From: Selaginella moellendorffii
Lineage: Eukaryota; Streptophyta; Lycopodiopsida; Selaginellales; Selaginellaceae
DNA length: 64,000 nt
NCBI RefSeq assembly: GCF_000143415.4
Contig: NW_003314344.1
Location: 132,336-196,335 of the forward strand
Direction: 5' to 3'
Below the pieces are notes generated by a model. That model had not been told where the DNA came from and ran no database searches. It worked only from the letters and a program-made list of their open reading frames with translations. This document shows positions 11,673 through 25,332 of this stretch, piece by piece (the stretch's first letter is position 1; each line of letters begins with the position of its first letter). The translations under genes were made by a program, and so were the position numbers.

Positions 11673-12318
11673 TCGCAGAGGTCGCAACTGAACCGCCCTC
11701 CATTCCCTGCGCTGCTGTCCCGAAGACATGGCCCTACATTGCAAAGCCGACTGAGCGCAAGCAGGACGGAAGAGGGCCGCCATGCCTTAGGGCTTGAAAG
11801 TTAGGGCTAAACGCTAAGAGTATCGAGGTAAATCAAGCTCCATCCTGGATAATAAATTAGCGCAGAGAGTCCAGAATGGCGGATCCTGCCTCCAAGTGGA
11901 TGCAAGTCATTGTTGAACAATGAAATTCCATCCTTTGGAGAAGAAAGATTATAAAAACTTTTCAGGGAGTTGTGACTTCTAGGTACTGGTGGTTGAGAAA
12001 ATTTGGCTCCGTAGCTTGTCGTAAGAGAAACGGGTGGATTGTATGTCACCTTCCAAAACTATTACAACTAAAATCATTTAGCTTTAAAAACTTTCATATT
12101 AACAAAATCTAAAAATATTTATTGATCTCTATACCTTTATAATTATCAATTGATACAAATTATTGTATTAAAAAATAAATTTTATTTTTCTGAGTTTTTT
12201 AATATCTACCTTTAAACGAGGTTCGTTAGCTTAAACTATTGTCCCCTAGGGTACATCTGCGGGAAAAATGCCGCTGCCGAAAGCTCTGTTTCGGCTTTGC
12301 AGTCTACCAAAATGAGAA
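11673..12318. other. Divergent intergenic region, ATPase gene / PPR gene
   Basis: This holds the 5' flanks of the minus-strand ATPase gene and the plus-strand PPR gene. The half next to the PPR gene (about 12050-12240) is AT-rich. Short open frames overlap the ATPase first exon in another frame and look incidental. No RNA gene or repeat was recognised. Confidence 0.5.
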
Positions 12319-15300
12319 ATGAGAATAGCTCTTCTTCGAAAGGTCAGTCGATCTGTTGCTTTTGCTTCTCAATGCTTGTTTTCGTTTCTTGGTTGTAGGC
12401 CAAATTTGTCATCGGAAAATCACAGTGGTCTAGTACACTCGCGTTCCATCATCAAACCAAGGTAGCCCATCTTCTCGCTGCGTTGAAAGAATGCAGCATC
12501 TCGAGAGACTTGCAAGAGGGGAAGAGGCTTCACGCCGAGGCAGGGTCCCGTGGGAACGAAACCAACGTTTTCGTGGCCAACAGCTTGATCAACATGTACT
12601 CCAAGTGTGGAGACATGGCAGAAGCTCGCAAGGTCTTCGACGCCATGGCGTGTCCTACGCTTGTCTCCTGGAACACTCTGATGCTGGGATACGCAGAGAA
12701 CGGGCAGGAAGATCTGGCTCTCGAGTTTCTGGACAGGATAGAGGCTGAAGGAGGCGGCTGTGTAGCGGACGATGCAAGCTACGTCGCTGCTTTCAAGGCT
12801 TGCTCGGGCTTGGCGGCTCGAGAAGAAGGCGAGGAGCTCGATGGGAAGCTCGTCAAAGTTTCGGCTCTAGAGAAGACAATGGATCTCCACGCTCAAGCCG
12901 TGAGAAGTGGACGGGGTTTGCAAGCTATGGCTTCAAGGAACGTCTTGGTTGATACGTATTGCAAGTGTGGGAGCATGTTGGATGCTCGCAAAGCGCTGGA
13001 CAGGATGAGATATCACAGCGTTGTCTCGTGGACTGCCTTGATGATGGGATACTCGGAGAACCGCGAGGAAGAACTCGCCTTGAGCTTGTTCTTTCTTATG
13101 GAAGAACAGGGACTGGAGCCGAACTCTCTGATGGTTCTGTCCGCGTTGAAGGCTTGCTCAAGCTCCGCCGCTAGTGAAGAAGGCGTAGAACTTGGCGGCA
13201 ATCCTTTCGTCAAGATGGTGGCGCTGGAGAAAGCAATGGCTCTTCACCGTGAAGCCGAGAAGAAGAAGTGTCACGACGAGCTCTTCGTAGCAACAAGGCT
13301 GCTTCAAACGTATGCGAAGTCCGGAAGCCTTGTGGACGCGCGGAGAGTCTTCGACAGGATGCCTTGGCACAACACGGTGTCGCAGAATTCTCTCATCCTT
13401 GGCTGCGCGGAGAATGGTGACGAGGAGCTGGCGCTGGATTTGTTCTTCCGGTTCGAGCTCGAAGGCCGTGACTCGAATGCCAAAACTCTCGTGGCTGCGC
13501 TCAAGGCATGCAACGCTCTCGCAACGAAAGAAGAAGCCAAGCTCGTCGATGGGAAGCTCCTGAAGATAAAGTCGCTGGCCAAGACAATGGCTGTGGAGTC
13601 TCGGGCTCGCTGCAAGGATATCTTCGTGTGGAACACGCTGGTTGATACGTACGCGAAATGTGGGAGCATGGTGGACGCTCACAGGGTGTTTGAGAAGATG
13701 GCGTGCCACAGCGTTGTGTCGTGGACAGCGCTCGTTCTTGGCTATGCCGAGGGTGGAGACGGGGACTTTGCCTTGAAGCTGTTTGAGAGCATGGAGCCTG
13801 GTGTCGCGAATGTCCTCACTTATGTTGCCGCGTTGAAAGCTTGCATCACTTTCACTGGCAGCAATGAAGTTCTCGGGAAGGATGAAAGTACTCGAGGTGA
13901 TCCAGGAAGAGGTGATCCAGGAAAAACACAAGTTCTCGGGAAGGATGCAAGCGCTCAAGGAGATCCAGGGAAAACTAAAGTTCTCGGGAGTGATGGAAGT
14001 ACTCAAGGTGATCCAGGAAGAACTCAAGTTTTCGGGAAGGATGGAGTCACTCAGAGTGATCAACCAGGGAAAACTCGACGACATCCAAGGAATCCAGACA
14101 GACTCTCAGCAGTGAGCCAAGAACACCACAAGGAACAGCAGCTCCGCAAAGTCGAGTCGATTCACTCTCGAGCTATGGAGGCGGGCTTGGACTCAAACAT
14201 GTTAGTGGCGAGCAGCCTGGTGGATCTTTACGCGCGGTGTGGCTGCACGGGAAAGGCTTGCAGCGTTCTCGAGGGAATGAGCTGTCGCGACACAGTTGCA
14301 TGGAACACGCTCATCCTTGGCTACGTCGAGAATGGCGAAGCGCGAGAAGCTCTCGAGTGCTTCTCGAGGATGCGATCGGTGGACCGGAATTGCAAGCCGA
14401 ATGCACAGACGTTCGTGGCTACTCTCAAGGCTTGCACGAAGCTGGCAGCGATGGAAAGAGAGATCCATGAAGAAGAGAAAGAGAAAGATCATTCGGCCAA
14501 GGCGATGGCGATGACGAACAGCACTGGGAATGCTTTGAAGATTGGAGCTGATCTTCACTCTCAAGCTGCAAAGCTCGGGCTTGATCTCGACATGAGCGTC
14601 GCGAACTCGCTGGTGGAGATGTACGCCAGGTGTGGAAGCATGCCCGATGCTCGTCAGGTCTTCGACAAGATCACCATCGCCAGGAGCTCCTCGCAGAGTT
14701 CTTCGTCAACTTTGGTGCCACTTATTGTAGGGTACGCCGAGAACGGCGACGCCGAGCTAGCTCTGGAGATCTTCTTCGACTTCCACCGCCGCTCCATCGA
14801 CCAGCGCCGCGATTCCTCCGCGATCTTGGTGGCGGCGCTCAAGGCCAGCAGCGTTCTCGCTAGCCTCCCGGCTAGCAAGGCGATCCACGCCCAGATCGCT
14901 CGGGCTGGGCTGCTAGACCAGCGAGAGATCATCGTCACCAATTGCCTCGTCGACGCCTATGGCAAATGCGGCAGTGCTCTCGACGCAAAGCTCCTCTTCG
15001 ATTCCATCGCGCTGCTCGACACCGTCACCTGGAACTCCCTCCTCGCGGCGCACGGCAAGCTGGGCGGTAGCACGGACGCCGTGCTGCACCTCTTCCGCAC
15101 AATGTCGTACGAGAGGTACCGCGCGGACGGCATCACCTTCGTGGCGGTGCTGGCGGCGTGCAGCCATGGTGGGCTGGTAGACACGGGCAGCGAATATCTC
15201 CAAAGGATGCTGCCCGTGTACGGCGTGCAGCCCCGGGCGGAGCACTACGCCTGTACGGTGGACATGCTGGGGCGAGCCAATCAGCTCGCGGCTGCGGTCC

Positions 15301-15536
15301 AGATGGCGCGGGATTTCGGGAGGGGCAGCGCTATGATATGGCGGGCAGTTCTGGGCGCGTGCTGGAAGTGGGGGAATGTGGAGCTGGGGGAGGTGGCATT
15401 CGAGGCGCTGGTCGAGCTGGACGGCAGGGATGCGTCGGCGTTCGCGCTAATGGCTAATATCTACGGCTGCGCAGGGTTGTGGGATAAAGTGCGAGACGTC
15501 GCGGGGTCGAATCCTGGTGGTGGATGTCCTTGCTAA
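12319..15536 (+). CDS. PLS-class PPR protein with internal repeat insertion
   Basis: Two exons, 12319-12342 and 12399-15536 (intron 56 bp), encode about 1053 residues. The first exon adds MRIALLRK, giving a basic start that suits an organelle-targeting peptide. I chose this start because it stays in frame through a clean intron. PPR units recur, for example VANSLINMYSKCGDMAEARK and VSWNTLMLGYAENGQEDLAL, in the P-L-S pattern. The array ends with GITFVAVLAACSHGGLVDTG and an E1-like region (AFALMANIYGCAGLWDKV), but the E domain stops short and there is no DYW domain. A minisatellite at 13861-14095 inserts about 75 low-complexity residues between repeats. PPR proteins of this class bind organellar RNA, usually in editing. 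Without a DYW domain it would need a partner. Confidence 0.85.
13861..14095 (+). repeat. In-frame coding minisatellite, unit about 48 bp
   Basis: At least four imperfect copies encode a 16-residue unit close to VLGKDxSTQGDPGKTQ, seen as EVLGKDESTRGDPGR, QVLGKDASAQGDPGKT, KVLGSDGSTQGDPGRT and QVFGKDGVTQSDQPGK. Period and frame are kept, so the host PPR frame stays open. The inserted peptide is hydrophilic and probably disordered. Confidence 0.85.
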
Positions 15537-15726
15537 GTTGGGAGTTCGAATACTGGGAGTGTCAGCTCTGGCCTGGAAGCTGACCAGGTTCACGTGGCCT
15601 GGATATAGTTTAATCTCACACGTTGGTCGCGCGAGGTAAAGTCCACCGTTGGATATTTTATTTGTGGTTCTATGTTAGCGTATTTGCTCGTGAATTTTTT
15701 TGCGTAGGGCTTGTAGCGATCGAAGG
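15537..15726. other. Spacer with two tRNA B-box-like motifs
   Basis: The PPR stop codon is flanked by GGGGTCGAATCC (about 15506-15517) and GGAGTTCGAATACT (about 15541-15554), both like a tRNA T-arm/B box. No complete tRNA cloverleaf could be built around either. They may belong to a short SINE-like or tRNA-derived fragment. Confidence 0.3.
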
Positions 15727-17515
15727 ATGGGGACGATCGAAGGAGGAGGATGCTGCGCTGTTGGTCCCGGCTATGGAACTCCATTGGACGCTACAAAGGG
15801 GCCGCGAGAATCTTTGCTCTATGTCACGGCGGTTTACACAGGTATGGTGTGAGAATTCAAGCTTGCAAGCAAGAATCTCTTGTTTTTGCCCTTGTTTCGC
15901 GAAGGAACTGGGCGATCTTTGCCGGATTACCTGGCTACGGTGGATGTGGATCCAAAATCGCCAACATTTTCGAAAGTAGTGCATCGCCTCCCAGTTCCGC
16001 ATGTCGATGACGAGCTCCACCACTCTGGATGGAATTCTTGCAGCTCCTGCCATGGAGAGAAGGATGCTGAGCGTCGGTACCTTGTTCTTCCATCGCTAGT
16101 GTGAGTATATCACAGCTACTAAGATTTGTTCGTGAGAGCTAAGTTCTTTGGTCTTTCAGTTCTTCTCGAATTTACATTGTGGACACTCTCAAAGATCCGA
16201 AAGCTCCAGTGCTTCACAAAGTGATCGAGGCGGAGGATATATACGAAAAAACTGGGCTCGCGTTTCCTCACACCGCGCACTGCCTTGCTTCCGGTGAGAT
16301 TATGATCTCGTGCCTTGGAGACAAAGAAGGACGAGCACAAGGAGCTGGATTCTTGCTCTTGGATGGAGAATTCAACATCAAAGGAAGGTAAGTTCTCGTG
16401 AGTTCTTGTCTTTCACGCCATTTTTTGTCACTGTTGAGCTTTGGATCTTACGACTTAGATGGGAAAAACAAGGACACAGTCCCTCTTTTGGCTACGACTT
16501 TTGGTATCAACCTCGTCACAAAACGATGATCAGTAGTTCCTGGGGGGCGCCCTCTGCGTTTACCAAAGGTTTCGATTTGGGAGATCTTTCCAAGGGTCTG
16601 TACGGGAGAGAACTCTTTGTGTACGACTGGCCGGGCGGAACTTTGAAGCAAACCATCGATCTCGGTGACACTGGATTGATCCCACTCGAGGTAGCGGTTT
16701 TTTTCTTTTTTTCTCTTTTTTCCTGGAGTTTTGTTGGTGTAGATTCGATTTTTACACAATCCAGAAAAGGATACTGGCTACGTAGCCTGTGCTCTGAGCA
16801 GTACTTTGGTCCGGTTCTTCAAGAAAGATGATAGCACTTGGGATCATGAAGTAAGCTTGAATAGATCCTGGAGTTCTAACTCTCTCTTTCGTGTTTGATC
16901 TTAAGGTGGTGGTGACTGTTTCGCCGCTAAAGGTGAAGAACTGGATCTTACCCGAGATGCCTGGCTTGATCACGGACCTTCTCATCTCCCTGGATGATCG
17001 TTTCCTCTACTTTGTGAATTGGCTTCACGGCGATTTGAGGCAGTACAACATCGATGATCCATCCAAGCCTGTGCTAACCGGGCAGCTCTGGCTGGGAGGC
17101 TTGGTTTCCAAAGGCAGCAAAGTGTTGGTCGAGAGCTCTACCGGAGAAGACTGGCAATCCAGCGTTCCTCCAGTCCAGGTAAGCGAAATTCTTTCTATCC
17201 AATCGAGGATTCCAGAGAGAACTTTGTTTCCAGGGGAAGAAACTGAGAGGAGGCCCCCAAATGCTGCAGCTCAGCCTCGACGGCAAGCGTCTCTACGTGA
17301 CAAACTCGCTGTTCAGCTCCTGGGACAATCAGTTCTATCCAGGCCTCGCGAGCGAAGGCTCTCACATTCTCCAGGTGGATTGCGACACCGAGAAAGGAGG
17401 CCTAGCTCTCAATCACGATTTCTTCGTCGATTTCGGCGACGAGCCAAACGGGCCAGCGCTGGCACACGAGATGCGCTACCCTGGCGGCGATTGCACCTCC
17501 GATATCTGGGTCTAA
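15727..17515 (+). CDS. SBP1: Selenium-binding protein (SBP56 family, methanethiol oxidase-like)
   Basis: Seven exons (15727-15841, 15905-16100, 16160-16387, 16459-16690, 16743-16850, 16906-17178, 17234-17515) give 477 residues, the usual SBP length. Family blocks are continuous across the junctions: [100 protein letters not shown] and [18 protein letters not shown]. The CSSC motif is the presumed selenium/metal-binding site. Plant SBPs are cytosolic and are linked to selenium, cadmium and sulfur stress; human SELENBP1 oxidises methanethiol. All introns are 52-71 bp. The gene looks intact. Confidence 0.95.
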
Positions 17516-17591
17516 AAATTTGCTCTTCAAATTTTAGGGTTCTTCCACCGGGCCCCAATTCACGACGCGTGGCAAACGCCAAGTGTCATAG

Positions 17592-17624
17592 ACGTGGCTA
17601 TTTGTGACACGTGGTGACACGTCA
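17592..17624. promoter_or_regulatory. G-box/ABRE-like cluster
   Basis: ACGTGG (17592-17597), palindromic CACGTG (17608-17613) and palindromic TGACACGTCA (17615-17624) lie within 33 bp, about 350 bp upstream of the DUF506 start codon. These are core sites for bZIP factors of the ABF/TGA type. DUF506 genes are often reported as stress- or ABA-responsive, so control by bZIP factors is plausible. Confidence 0.6.
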
Positions 17625-17819
17625 TTGGCACTCGTGTCGAAACCTGACAAGGAAATAATTTTCTAGGGCTTTTTAGACGGATAAGTGTGCTTGGGGATGG
17701 ATGAGGATGCTGACCGCGGCGCACAGCGGCCGTGTGTGCCTACGATCGATTTCTTGTCCTCTTGCGTGGCGTTGCGTTGTCTACATACGAGATCGACGGG
17801 ATCATTTCTCTCCACCGCT

Positions 17820-17826
17820 TATATAA
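17820..17826 (+). promoter_or_regulatory. TATA box of the DUF506 gene
   Basis: TATATAA lies 138 bp before the ATG at 17964 and would start transcription near 17850, leaving a leader of about 110 bases. It is the only good TATA match in this interval. Confidence 0.55.
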
Positions 17827-17963
17827 TCTCTCCTTAGTCTCTCTGCATCTGGTCTAGATTTTTCTCCATGCCTAGAGCATAGATCGCTCGATCTTCTTCG
17901 CGTTTCTCTTCTTCTCGGTCCTCTTCTTTCCATTCTTGGCGTTTTCGTTTCTAGATCGTGGCC

Positions 17964-19031
17964 ATGCCAGGGATTCTTTGGCATTCCGATCGGAATGAGC
18001 GGAATTTCGAGAGCGATTGCTATAGCAGCGGCAGCGAGCACGAAGCGATGGCCAGCTCCCTCTTCTTGGAGGAGATGGTGAACGATTTCATGGAGGAGGA
18101 GTGCCGCTTGAGCGGTTGCTGTAACGGCGATCCCTCTCCAGTTAATGCCAGTGCCAAATCGCAAGATCTCGCCGACGAGCTGCGAGATTTCCTTCTGCAT
18201 CAGGTAAGCAAGCACAGATCGATTGATCGCAGTTGCACTCCTCTCATATCGGAAATTCCTCTTCTCCTTCCAGAGATCTTCTTGCAGTGGCGATCTCCAG
18301 AAACTCGCCGCCGACGTCGAGCGATCCAAGGATCGTGCCGGGAAGATCGTGACGCCCGAGGCGGAGAATCCGGAGCAGCAGCGCTTGCGATGCACCGCCG
18401 CGAACCTCCGATCGATGGGATACAATGCTGCCGTTTGCAAATCGCGCTGGAGCCAATCCAAAGGAATCTCCAAAGGTCGGTTACAAACTATTTCTATCCT
18501 CCGCGTTCTCACAGCGTGATTCTCTCCTCTCTTCCAGGAGAGTACGCCTACATTGACGTCCTCCTCGACGCCGGCTCCAAGCGAGTGATCATCGACACAG
18601 ATTTTAGCTCCCAGTTCGTGATCGCGCGCCCCAGCGACGAATACCAAGCGATCCTCGCCGAGATCCCGCCAGTGTTCGTGGGCTCCGAGGACGAGCTCCA
18701 CAAATTCCTCCACCTCATCTCCCTCGCAATGAAACGCTCGCTCAAGGCGCAAAGTCTCACGCTCCCTCCCTGGCGGAGACCCGACTACCTCACCGCGAAG
18801 TGGTTCTCGCCATACCGGAGAACAACCAATCCTCTTCCAACTCCAGCTCCAGCTCCCTCGAGACAACAATCCGACTGGACGAACAGCTTCTCCAGTGATG
18901 AGATCGATCGATCGAAAAGGCCCGCGAGCTCCGATCCGAGATCCAAGAAATCGCCCGGCCTTGCGACGCTGCTGGCCGAGGCCGGGATGATCCGCCAGGA
19001 AACTCACCAGCTCGTGACAGTCGCGACTTAA
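17964..19031 (+). CDS. DUF506 family protein (PD-(D/E)XK-like fold)
   Basis: Three exons (17964-18203, 18274-18475, 18538-19031) encode 311 residues. Family landmarks are the N-terminal FLEEMVNDFMEEE, LRSMGYNAAVCKSRW, EYAYIDVLLDAGSKRVIIDT (about 149-168), DFSSQFVIARPSDEYQAILA, the PPVFVGSEDELHKFL block and LPPWRRPDYLTAKWFSPYRR. This is the full plant DUF506 (PF04720) layout. The biochemical role is unknown; Arabidopsis members are tied to nutrient and drought signalling and root hairs. Splicing removes 70- and 62-bp introns whose read-through would otherwise keep the frame partly open. The ATG at 17964 is the first in frame after the TATA box. Confidence 0.92.
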   Translation: MPGILWHSDRNERNFESDCYSSGSEHEAMASSLFLEEMVNDFMEEECRLSGCCNGDPSPVNASAKSQDLADELRDFLLHQVSKHRSIDRSCTPLISEIPLLLPEIFLQWRSPETRRRRRAIQGSCREDRDARGGESGAAALAMHRREPPIDGIQCCRLQIALEPIQRNLQRSVTNYFYPPRSHSVILSSLPGEYAYIDVLLDAGSKRVIIDTDFSSQFVIARPSDEYQAILAEIPPVFVGSEDELHKFLHLISLAMKRSLKAQSLTLPPWRRPDYLTAKWFSPYRRTTNPLPTPAPAPSRQQSDWTNSFSSDEIDRSKRPASSDPRSKKSPGLATLLAEAGMIRQETHQLVTVAT

Positions 19032-19405
19032 GATAGAAACCTCGAGAGCTAAGCAAACATATAGAAGAAGACAAGTGTGTTCTTGGTGGTTTTTTTTGGT
19101 AGAAGCAAAACCATATAGTAAGAGGAGAGAATTATCTCTCTTTTTTTCTCTCTCTCGGTGTTGCTCTTATCGCCGTTTCGATCGATCCATAAGCTGATCC
19201 ATAAGCTTACGCACCTTTCAGCGCTCTCCAGGAGATAAAATCTCTTTTCTGGAAATCCGATCAGAGCGTTGACAGCTTGCGAGCACTACCGATCGAATAC
19301 GAGCCTGCGAGCCTTATCCGCCGAAGAAAAGAAAATAAATCGTCGTAGCCAGAAGAGATATCGAGGAACGCCAGCGACAGGATCACTTAAAGTTCTTGTT
19401 TTTCT
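19032..19405. other. Convergent 3' flanks
   Basis: This is sequence between the ends of the plus-strand DUF506 gene and the minus-strand peptidase gene. It contains T-rich and CT-rich stretches (19088-19160) suitable for 3' UTRs. No gene was recognised. Confidence 0.5.
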
Positions 19406-20857
19406 TCACGAGTTGTGGAGGAGGAGCTTGTGCTGCTGCTGCTGCGGAGTCCCGAAAGTCAGTAGCTGGCTCCCCTTCTCGATTAGCGTCTGCAAAGTTG
19501 CCGGAACTTCCGCGCCAAACGAGGACTTGGCCGCTGCCCCGGGAGGACTGGGAGGCCAGTAGCGGAGAACCAATCGGCCCAGGATGTGATTGATCGGGAG
19601 TGGACCCCTGAAAGGATAAGAAGCTTTAGGTAGAGCTGGGAGCAAAAGCTTGAAAGGATTCCCTCACCAAATGTGTGAGTCGTCACTCCTGTTGCGGTTA
19701 TCACCCAGTACGAAGACTGATCCCTGTGGAACAGGCTGCGGCAAGCAAACAAAAACGTGGGACGAGTGAATTGAGAGAGCGACCAAGAGGACGTGACAGG
19801 CGAACTCACGATTGGCTCCAGGTCATAGCTCAGAGGTTCCGCGATGAAATCCTCGTCTTTGGCACCACCGTTGATAACAAGCTTGCCATCACGAGCCTGC
19901 AAAACGAGAACTTGGTTATCAGTTGCGGAGGGTAGGAAAGACAAAGCAAAATTTGAGCCGACCTCAACAACGTCACCCTCCACCGCAACGACACGCTTGA
20001 TGAACACCTCGCTGGAACTGTAGCCTCGCTCCTACACAAAAAAAATCACGTAAGAAAACAAAGTTCCATCGTTGTCTATCCCCCAAATCTCTGTAAAGCT
20101 TTGATTGGATGAAAGTGTTACTCACTTGCATGGCTTCCGGAGGCTTGAAAATCACAATGTCGTTCACGTTTGGCTTCTTGAAGTAGTAAGAAACCTACAC
20201 GAAGCAAAAAAAAAGAGAGCAAAAAGGTCAGCGAAGGACACGAAGAAGGCGAAAACTTTGGAACACTCTTACCTTTTCCGCGAAGATGCAATCGCCAATC
20301 TCCAGCGTTGGGAACATAGAGGCGGACGGGATGAATCGGGGCTCGGCCATCAGCCATTTAAACATGACTGACACCGTTGCCGCCGCGAAGATATCCTTGC
20401 CATCTTCGCTCGCGAATTTCATCCATTGCCGCATCCATGCCAGGGACCGTCGCCCATCCGCATGTTTTGCGAGATTATCAGCAGTACCTCCATCCCAGGG
20501 AAATTTCCCCGCGGAAGAAGAGGATTTCTTCTGGTCATCGCTGGAAGACCGCAGCAATTCGTTGCAGGGCAGCCATTTCATCGTCTGCAAGAATCCGGGA
20601 AGGACATACTTGTTGACGACGGATCTGGCCTGGAATGCGCTGACGCTGCAAGAAGCCCGGGGCTTAGGAAGAAACTCGCGGCCAGCAAGAAATTCCGGAG
20701 AATCCCCCCTCCAGCACGTATCCGGCTTGAAGCCGTCCGAAAGAAATCCCGCTCTTCCTCCCGATCGCTCCAGACTCAGCGCGATCACCGCCTTGGCCAG
20801 GACGGAGATCGGCGAGACGGAGCGGGAGATAGAGCAGGAGATCGCCTTGGTCGCCAT
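19406..20857 (-). CDS. TPP: Thylakoidal processing peptidase (plastid type I signal peptidase)
   Basis: Six exons (20857-20273, 20194-20126, 20031-19963, 19896-19810, 19735-19668, 19607-19406) give 359 residues. All five junctions keep the frame. The N-terminus MATKAISCSISRSVSPISVL is Ser-rich like a plastid transit peptide, with a hydrophobic stretch before the catalytic domain. Catalytic Ser is in IPSASMFPTLEIGD (about Ser180). Catalytic Lys is in VFIKRVVAVEGD (about Lys230). The conserved GDNRNRSDDSHIWGPLP box follows. It should cleave thylakoid-transfer signals from lumenal proteins and act in the thylakoid and envelope membranes. The C-terminus extends about 50 residues past the RYWPP motif and ends with a Gln run, which is unusual for the family. 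Upstream non-ATG extension of the frame is probably 5' UTR. Confidence 0.93.
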
Positions 20858-21179
20858 AGATCCAACCTTCCATACCAATTTCCACACACACTCCACTAAT
20901 CCGCGCCCCTGGCGCACCAAATCCGGCAAGAACGCAAGAAAGAGAGCTAGGGATTCCTCCTGCTGCCGACGATCAGACGATCTTCCTCCGCCGCCGAAAG
21001 AAGGGCGAGGCAATCGCTGCCTCCTCCCACTCGCGAGCTCCGCGAATCTAAACCCTGAATGACCAAGAATGGATAGGTTTAGGGATCGGTTCCTGGGAGA
21101 ACAAAGAATTCCAAGACTATAGGAGGTATCCGGTTCGATTCCCGGGAGATACAGACCCGGTCAAAATAAGGCGCCCAAG
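20858..21179. other. Spacer between peptidase start and AlaRS stop
   Basis: Both flanking genes are on the minus strand, so this holds the AlaRS 3' UTR and the peptidase promoter. Near 21131-21149 CCGGTTCGATTCCCGGGAG resembles a tRNA T-arm, but no acceptor stem or A box completes it. No gene was recognised. Confidence 0.5.

Positions 21180-25332
<4,153 letters not shown>

Noticed and set aside
13158-14084. 308-codon minus-strand frame inside the PPR gene
   Set aside because: It mirrors the PPR and minisatellite codons. The PPR motifs on the plus strand are unambiguous.
13861-14095. CRISPR-like regular repeat array
   Set aside because: The 48-bp units are contiguous coding repeats without unique spacers, in a nuclear plant gene.
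20228-21013. Upstream extension of the thylakoidal peptidase to 21013
   Set aside because: The frame is open but has no ATG above 20857, and the extension is unlike any transit peptide of the family.
21100-21175. Possible tRNA gene ending in CCGGTTCGATTCCCGGGAG
   Set aside because: The T-arm-like stem has a mismatch, no 5' acceptor strand pairs with GAGATAC, and there is no A box at the expected distance.
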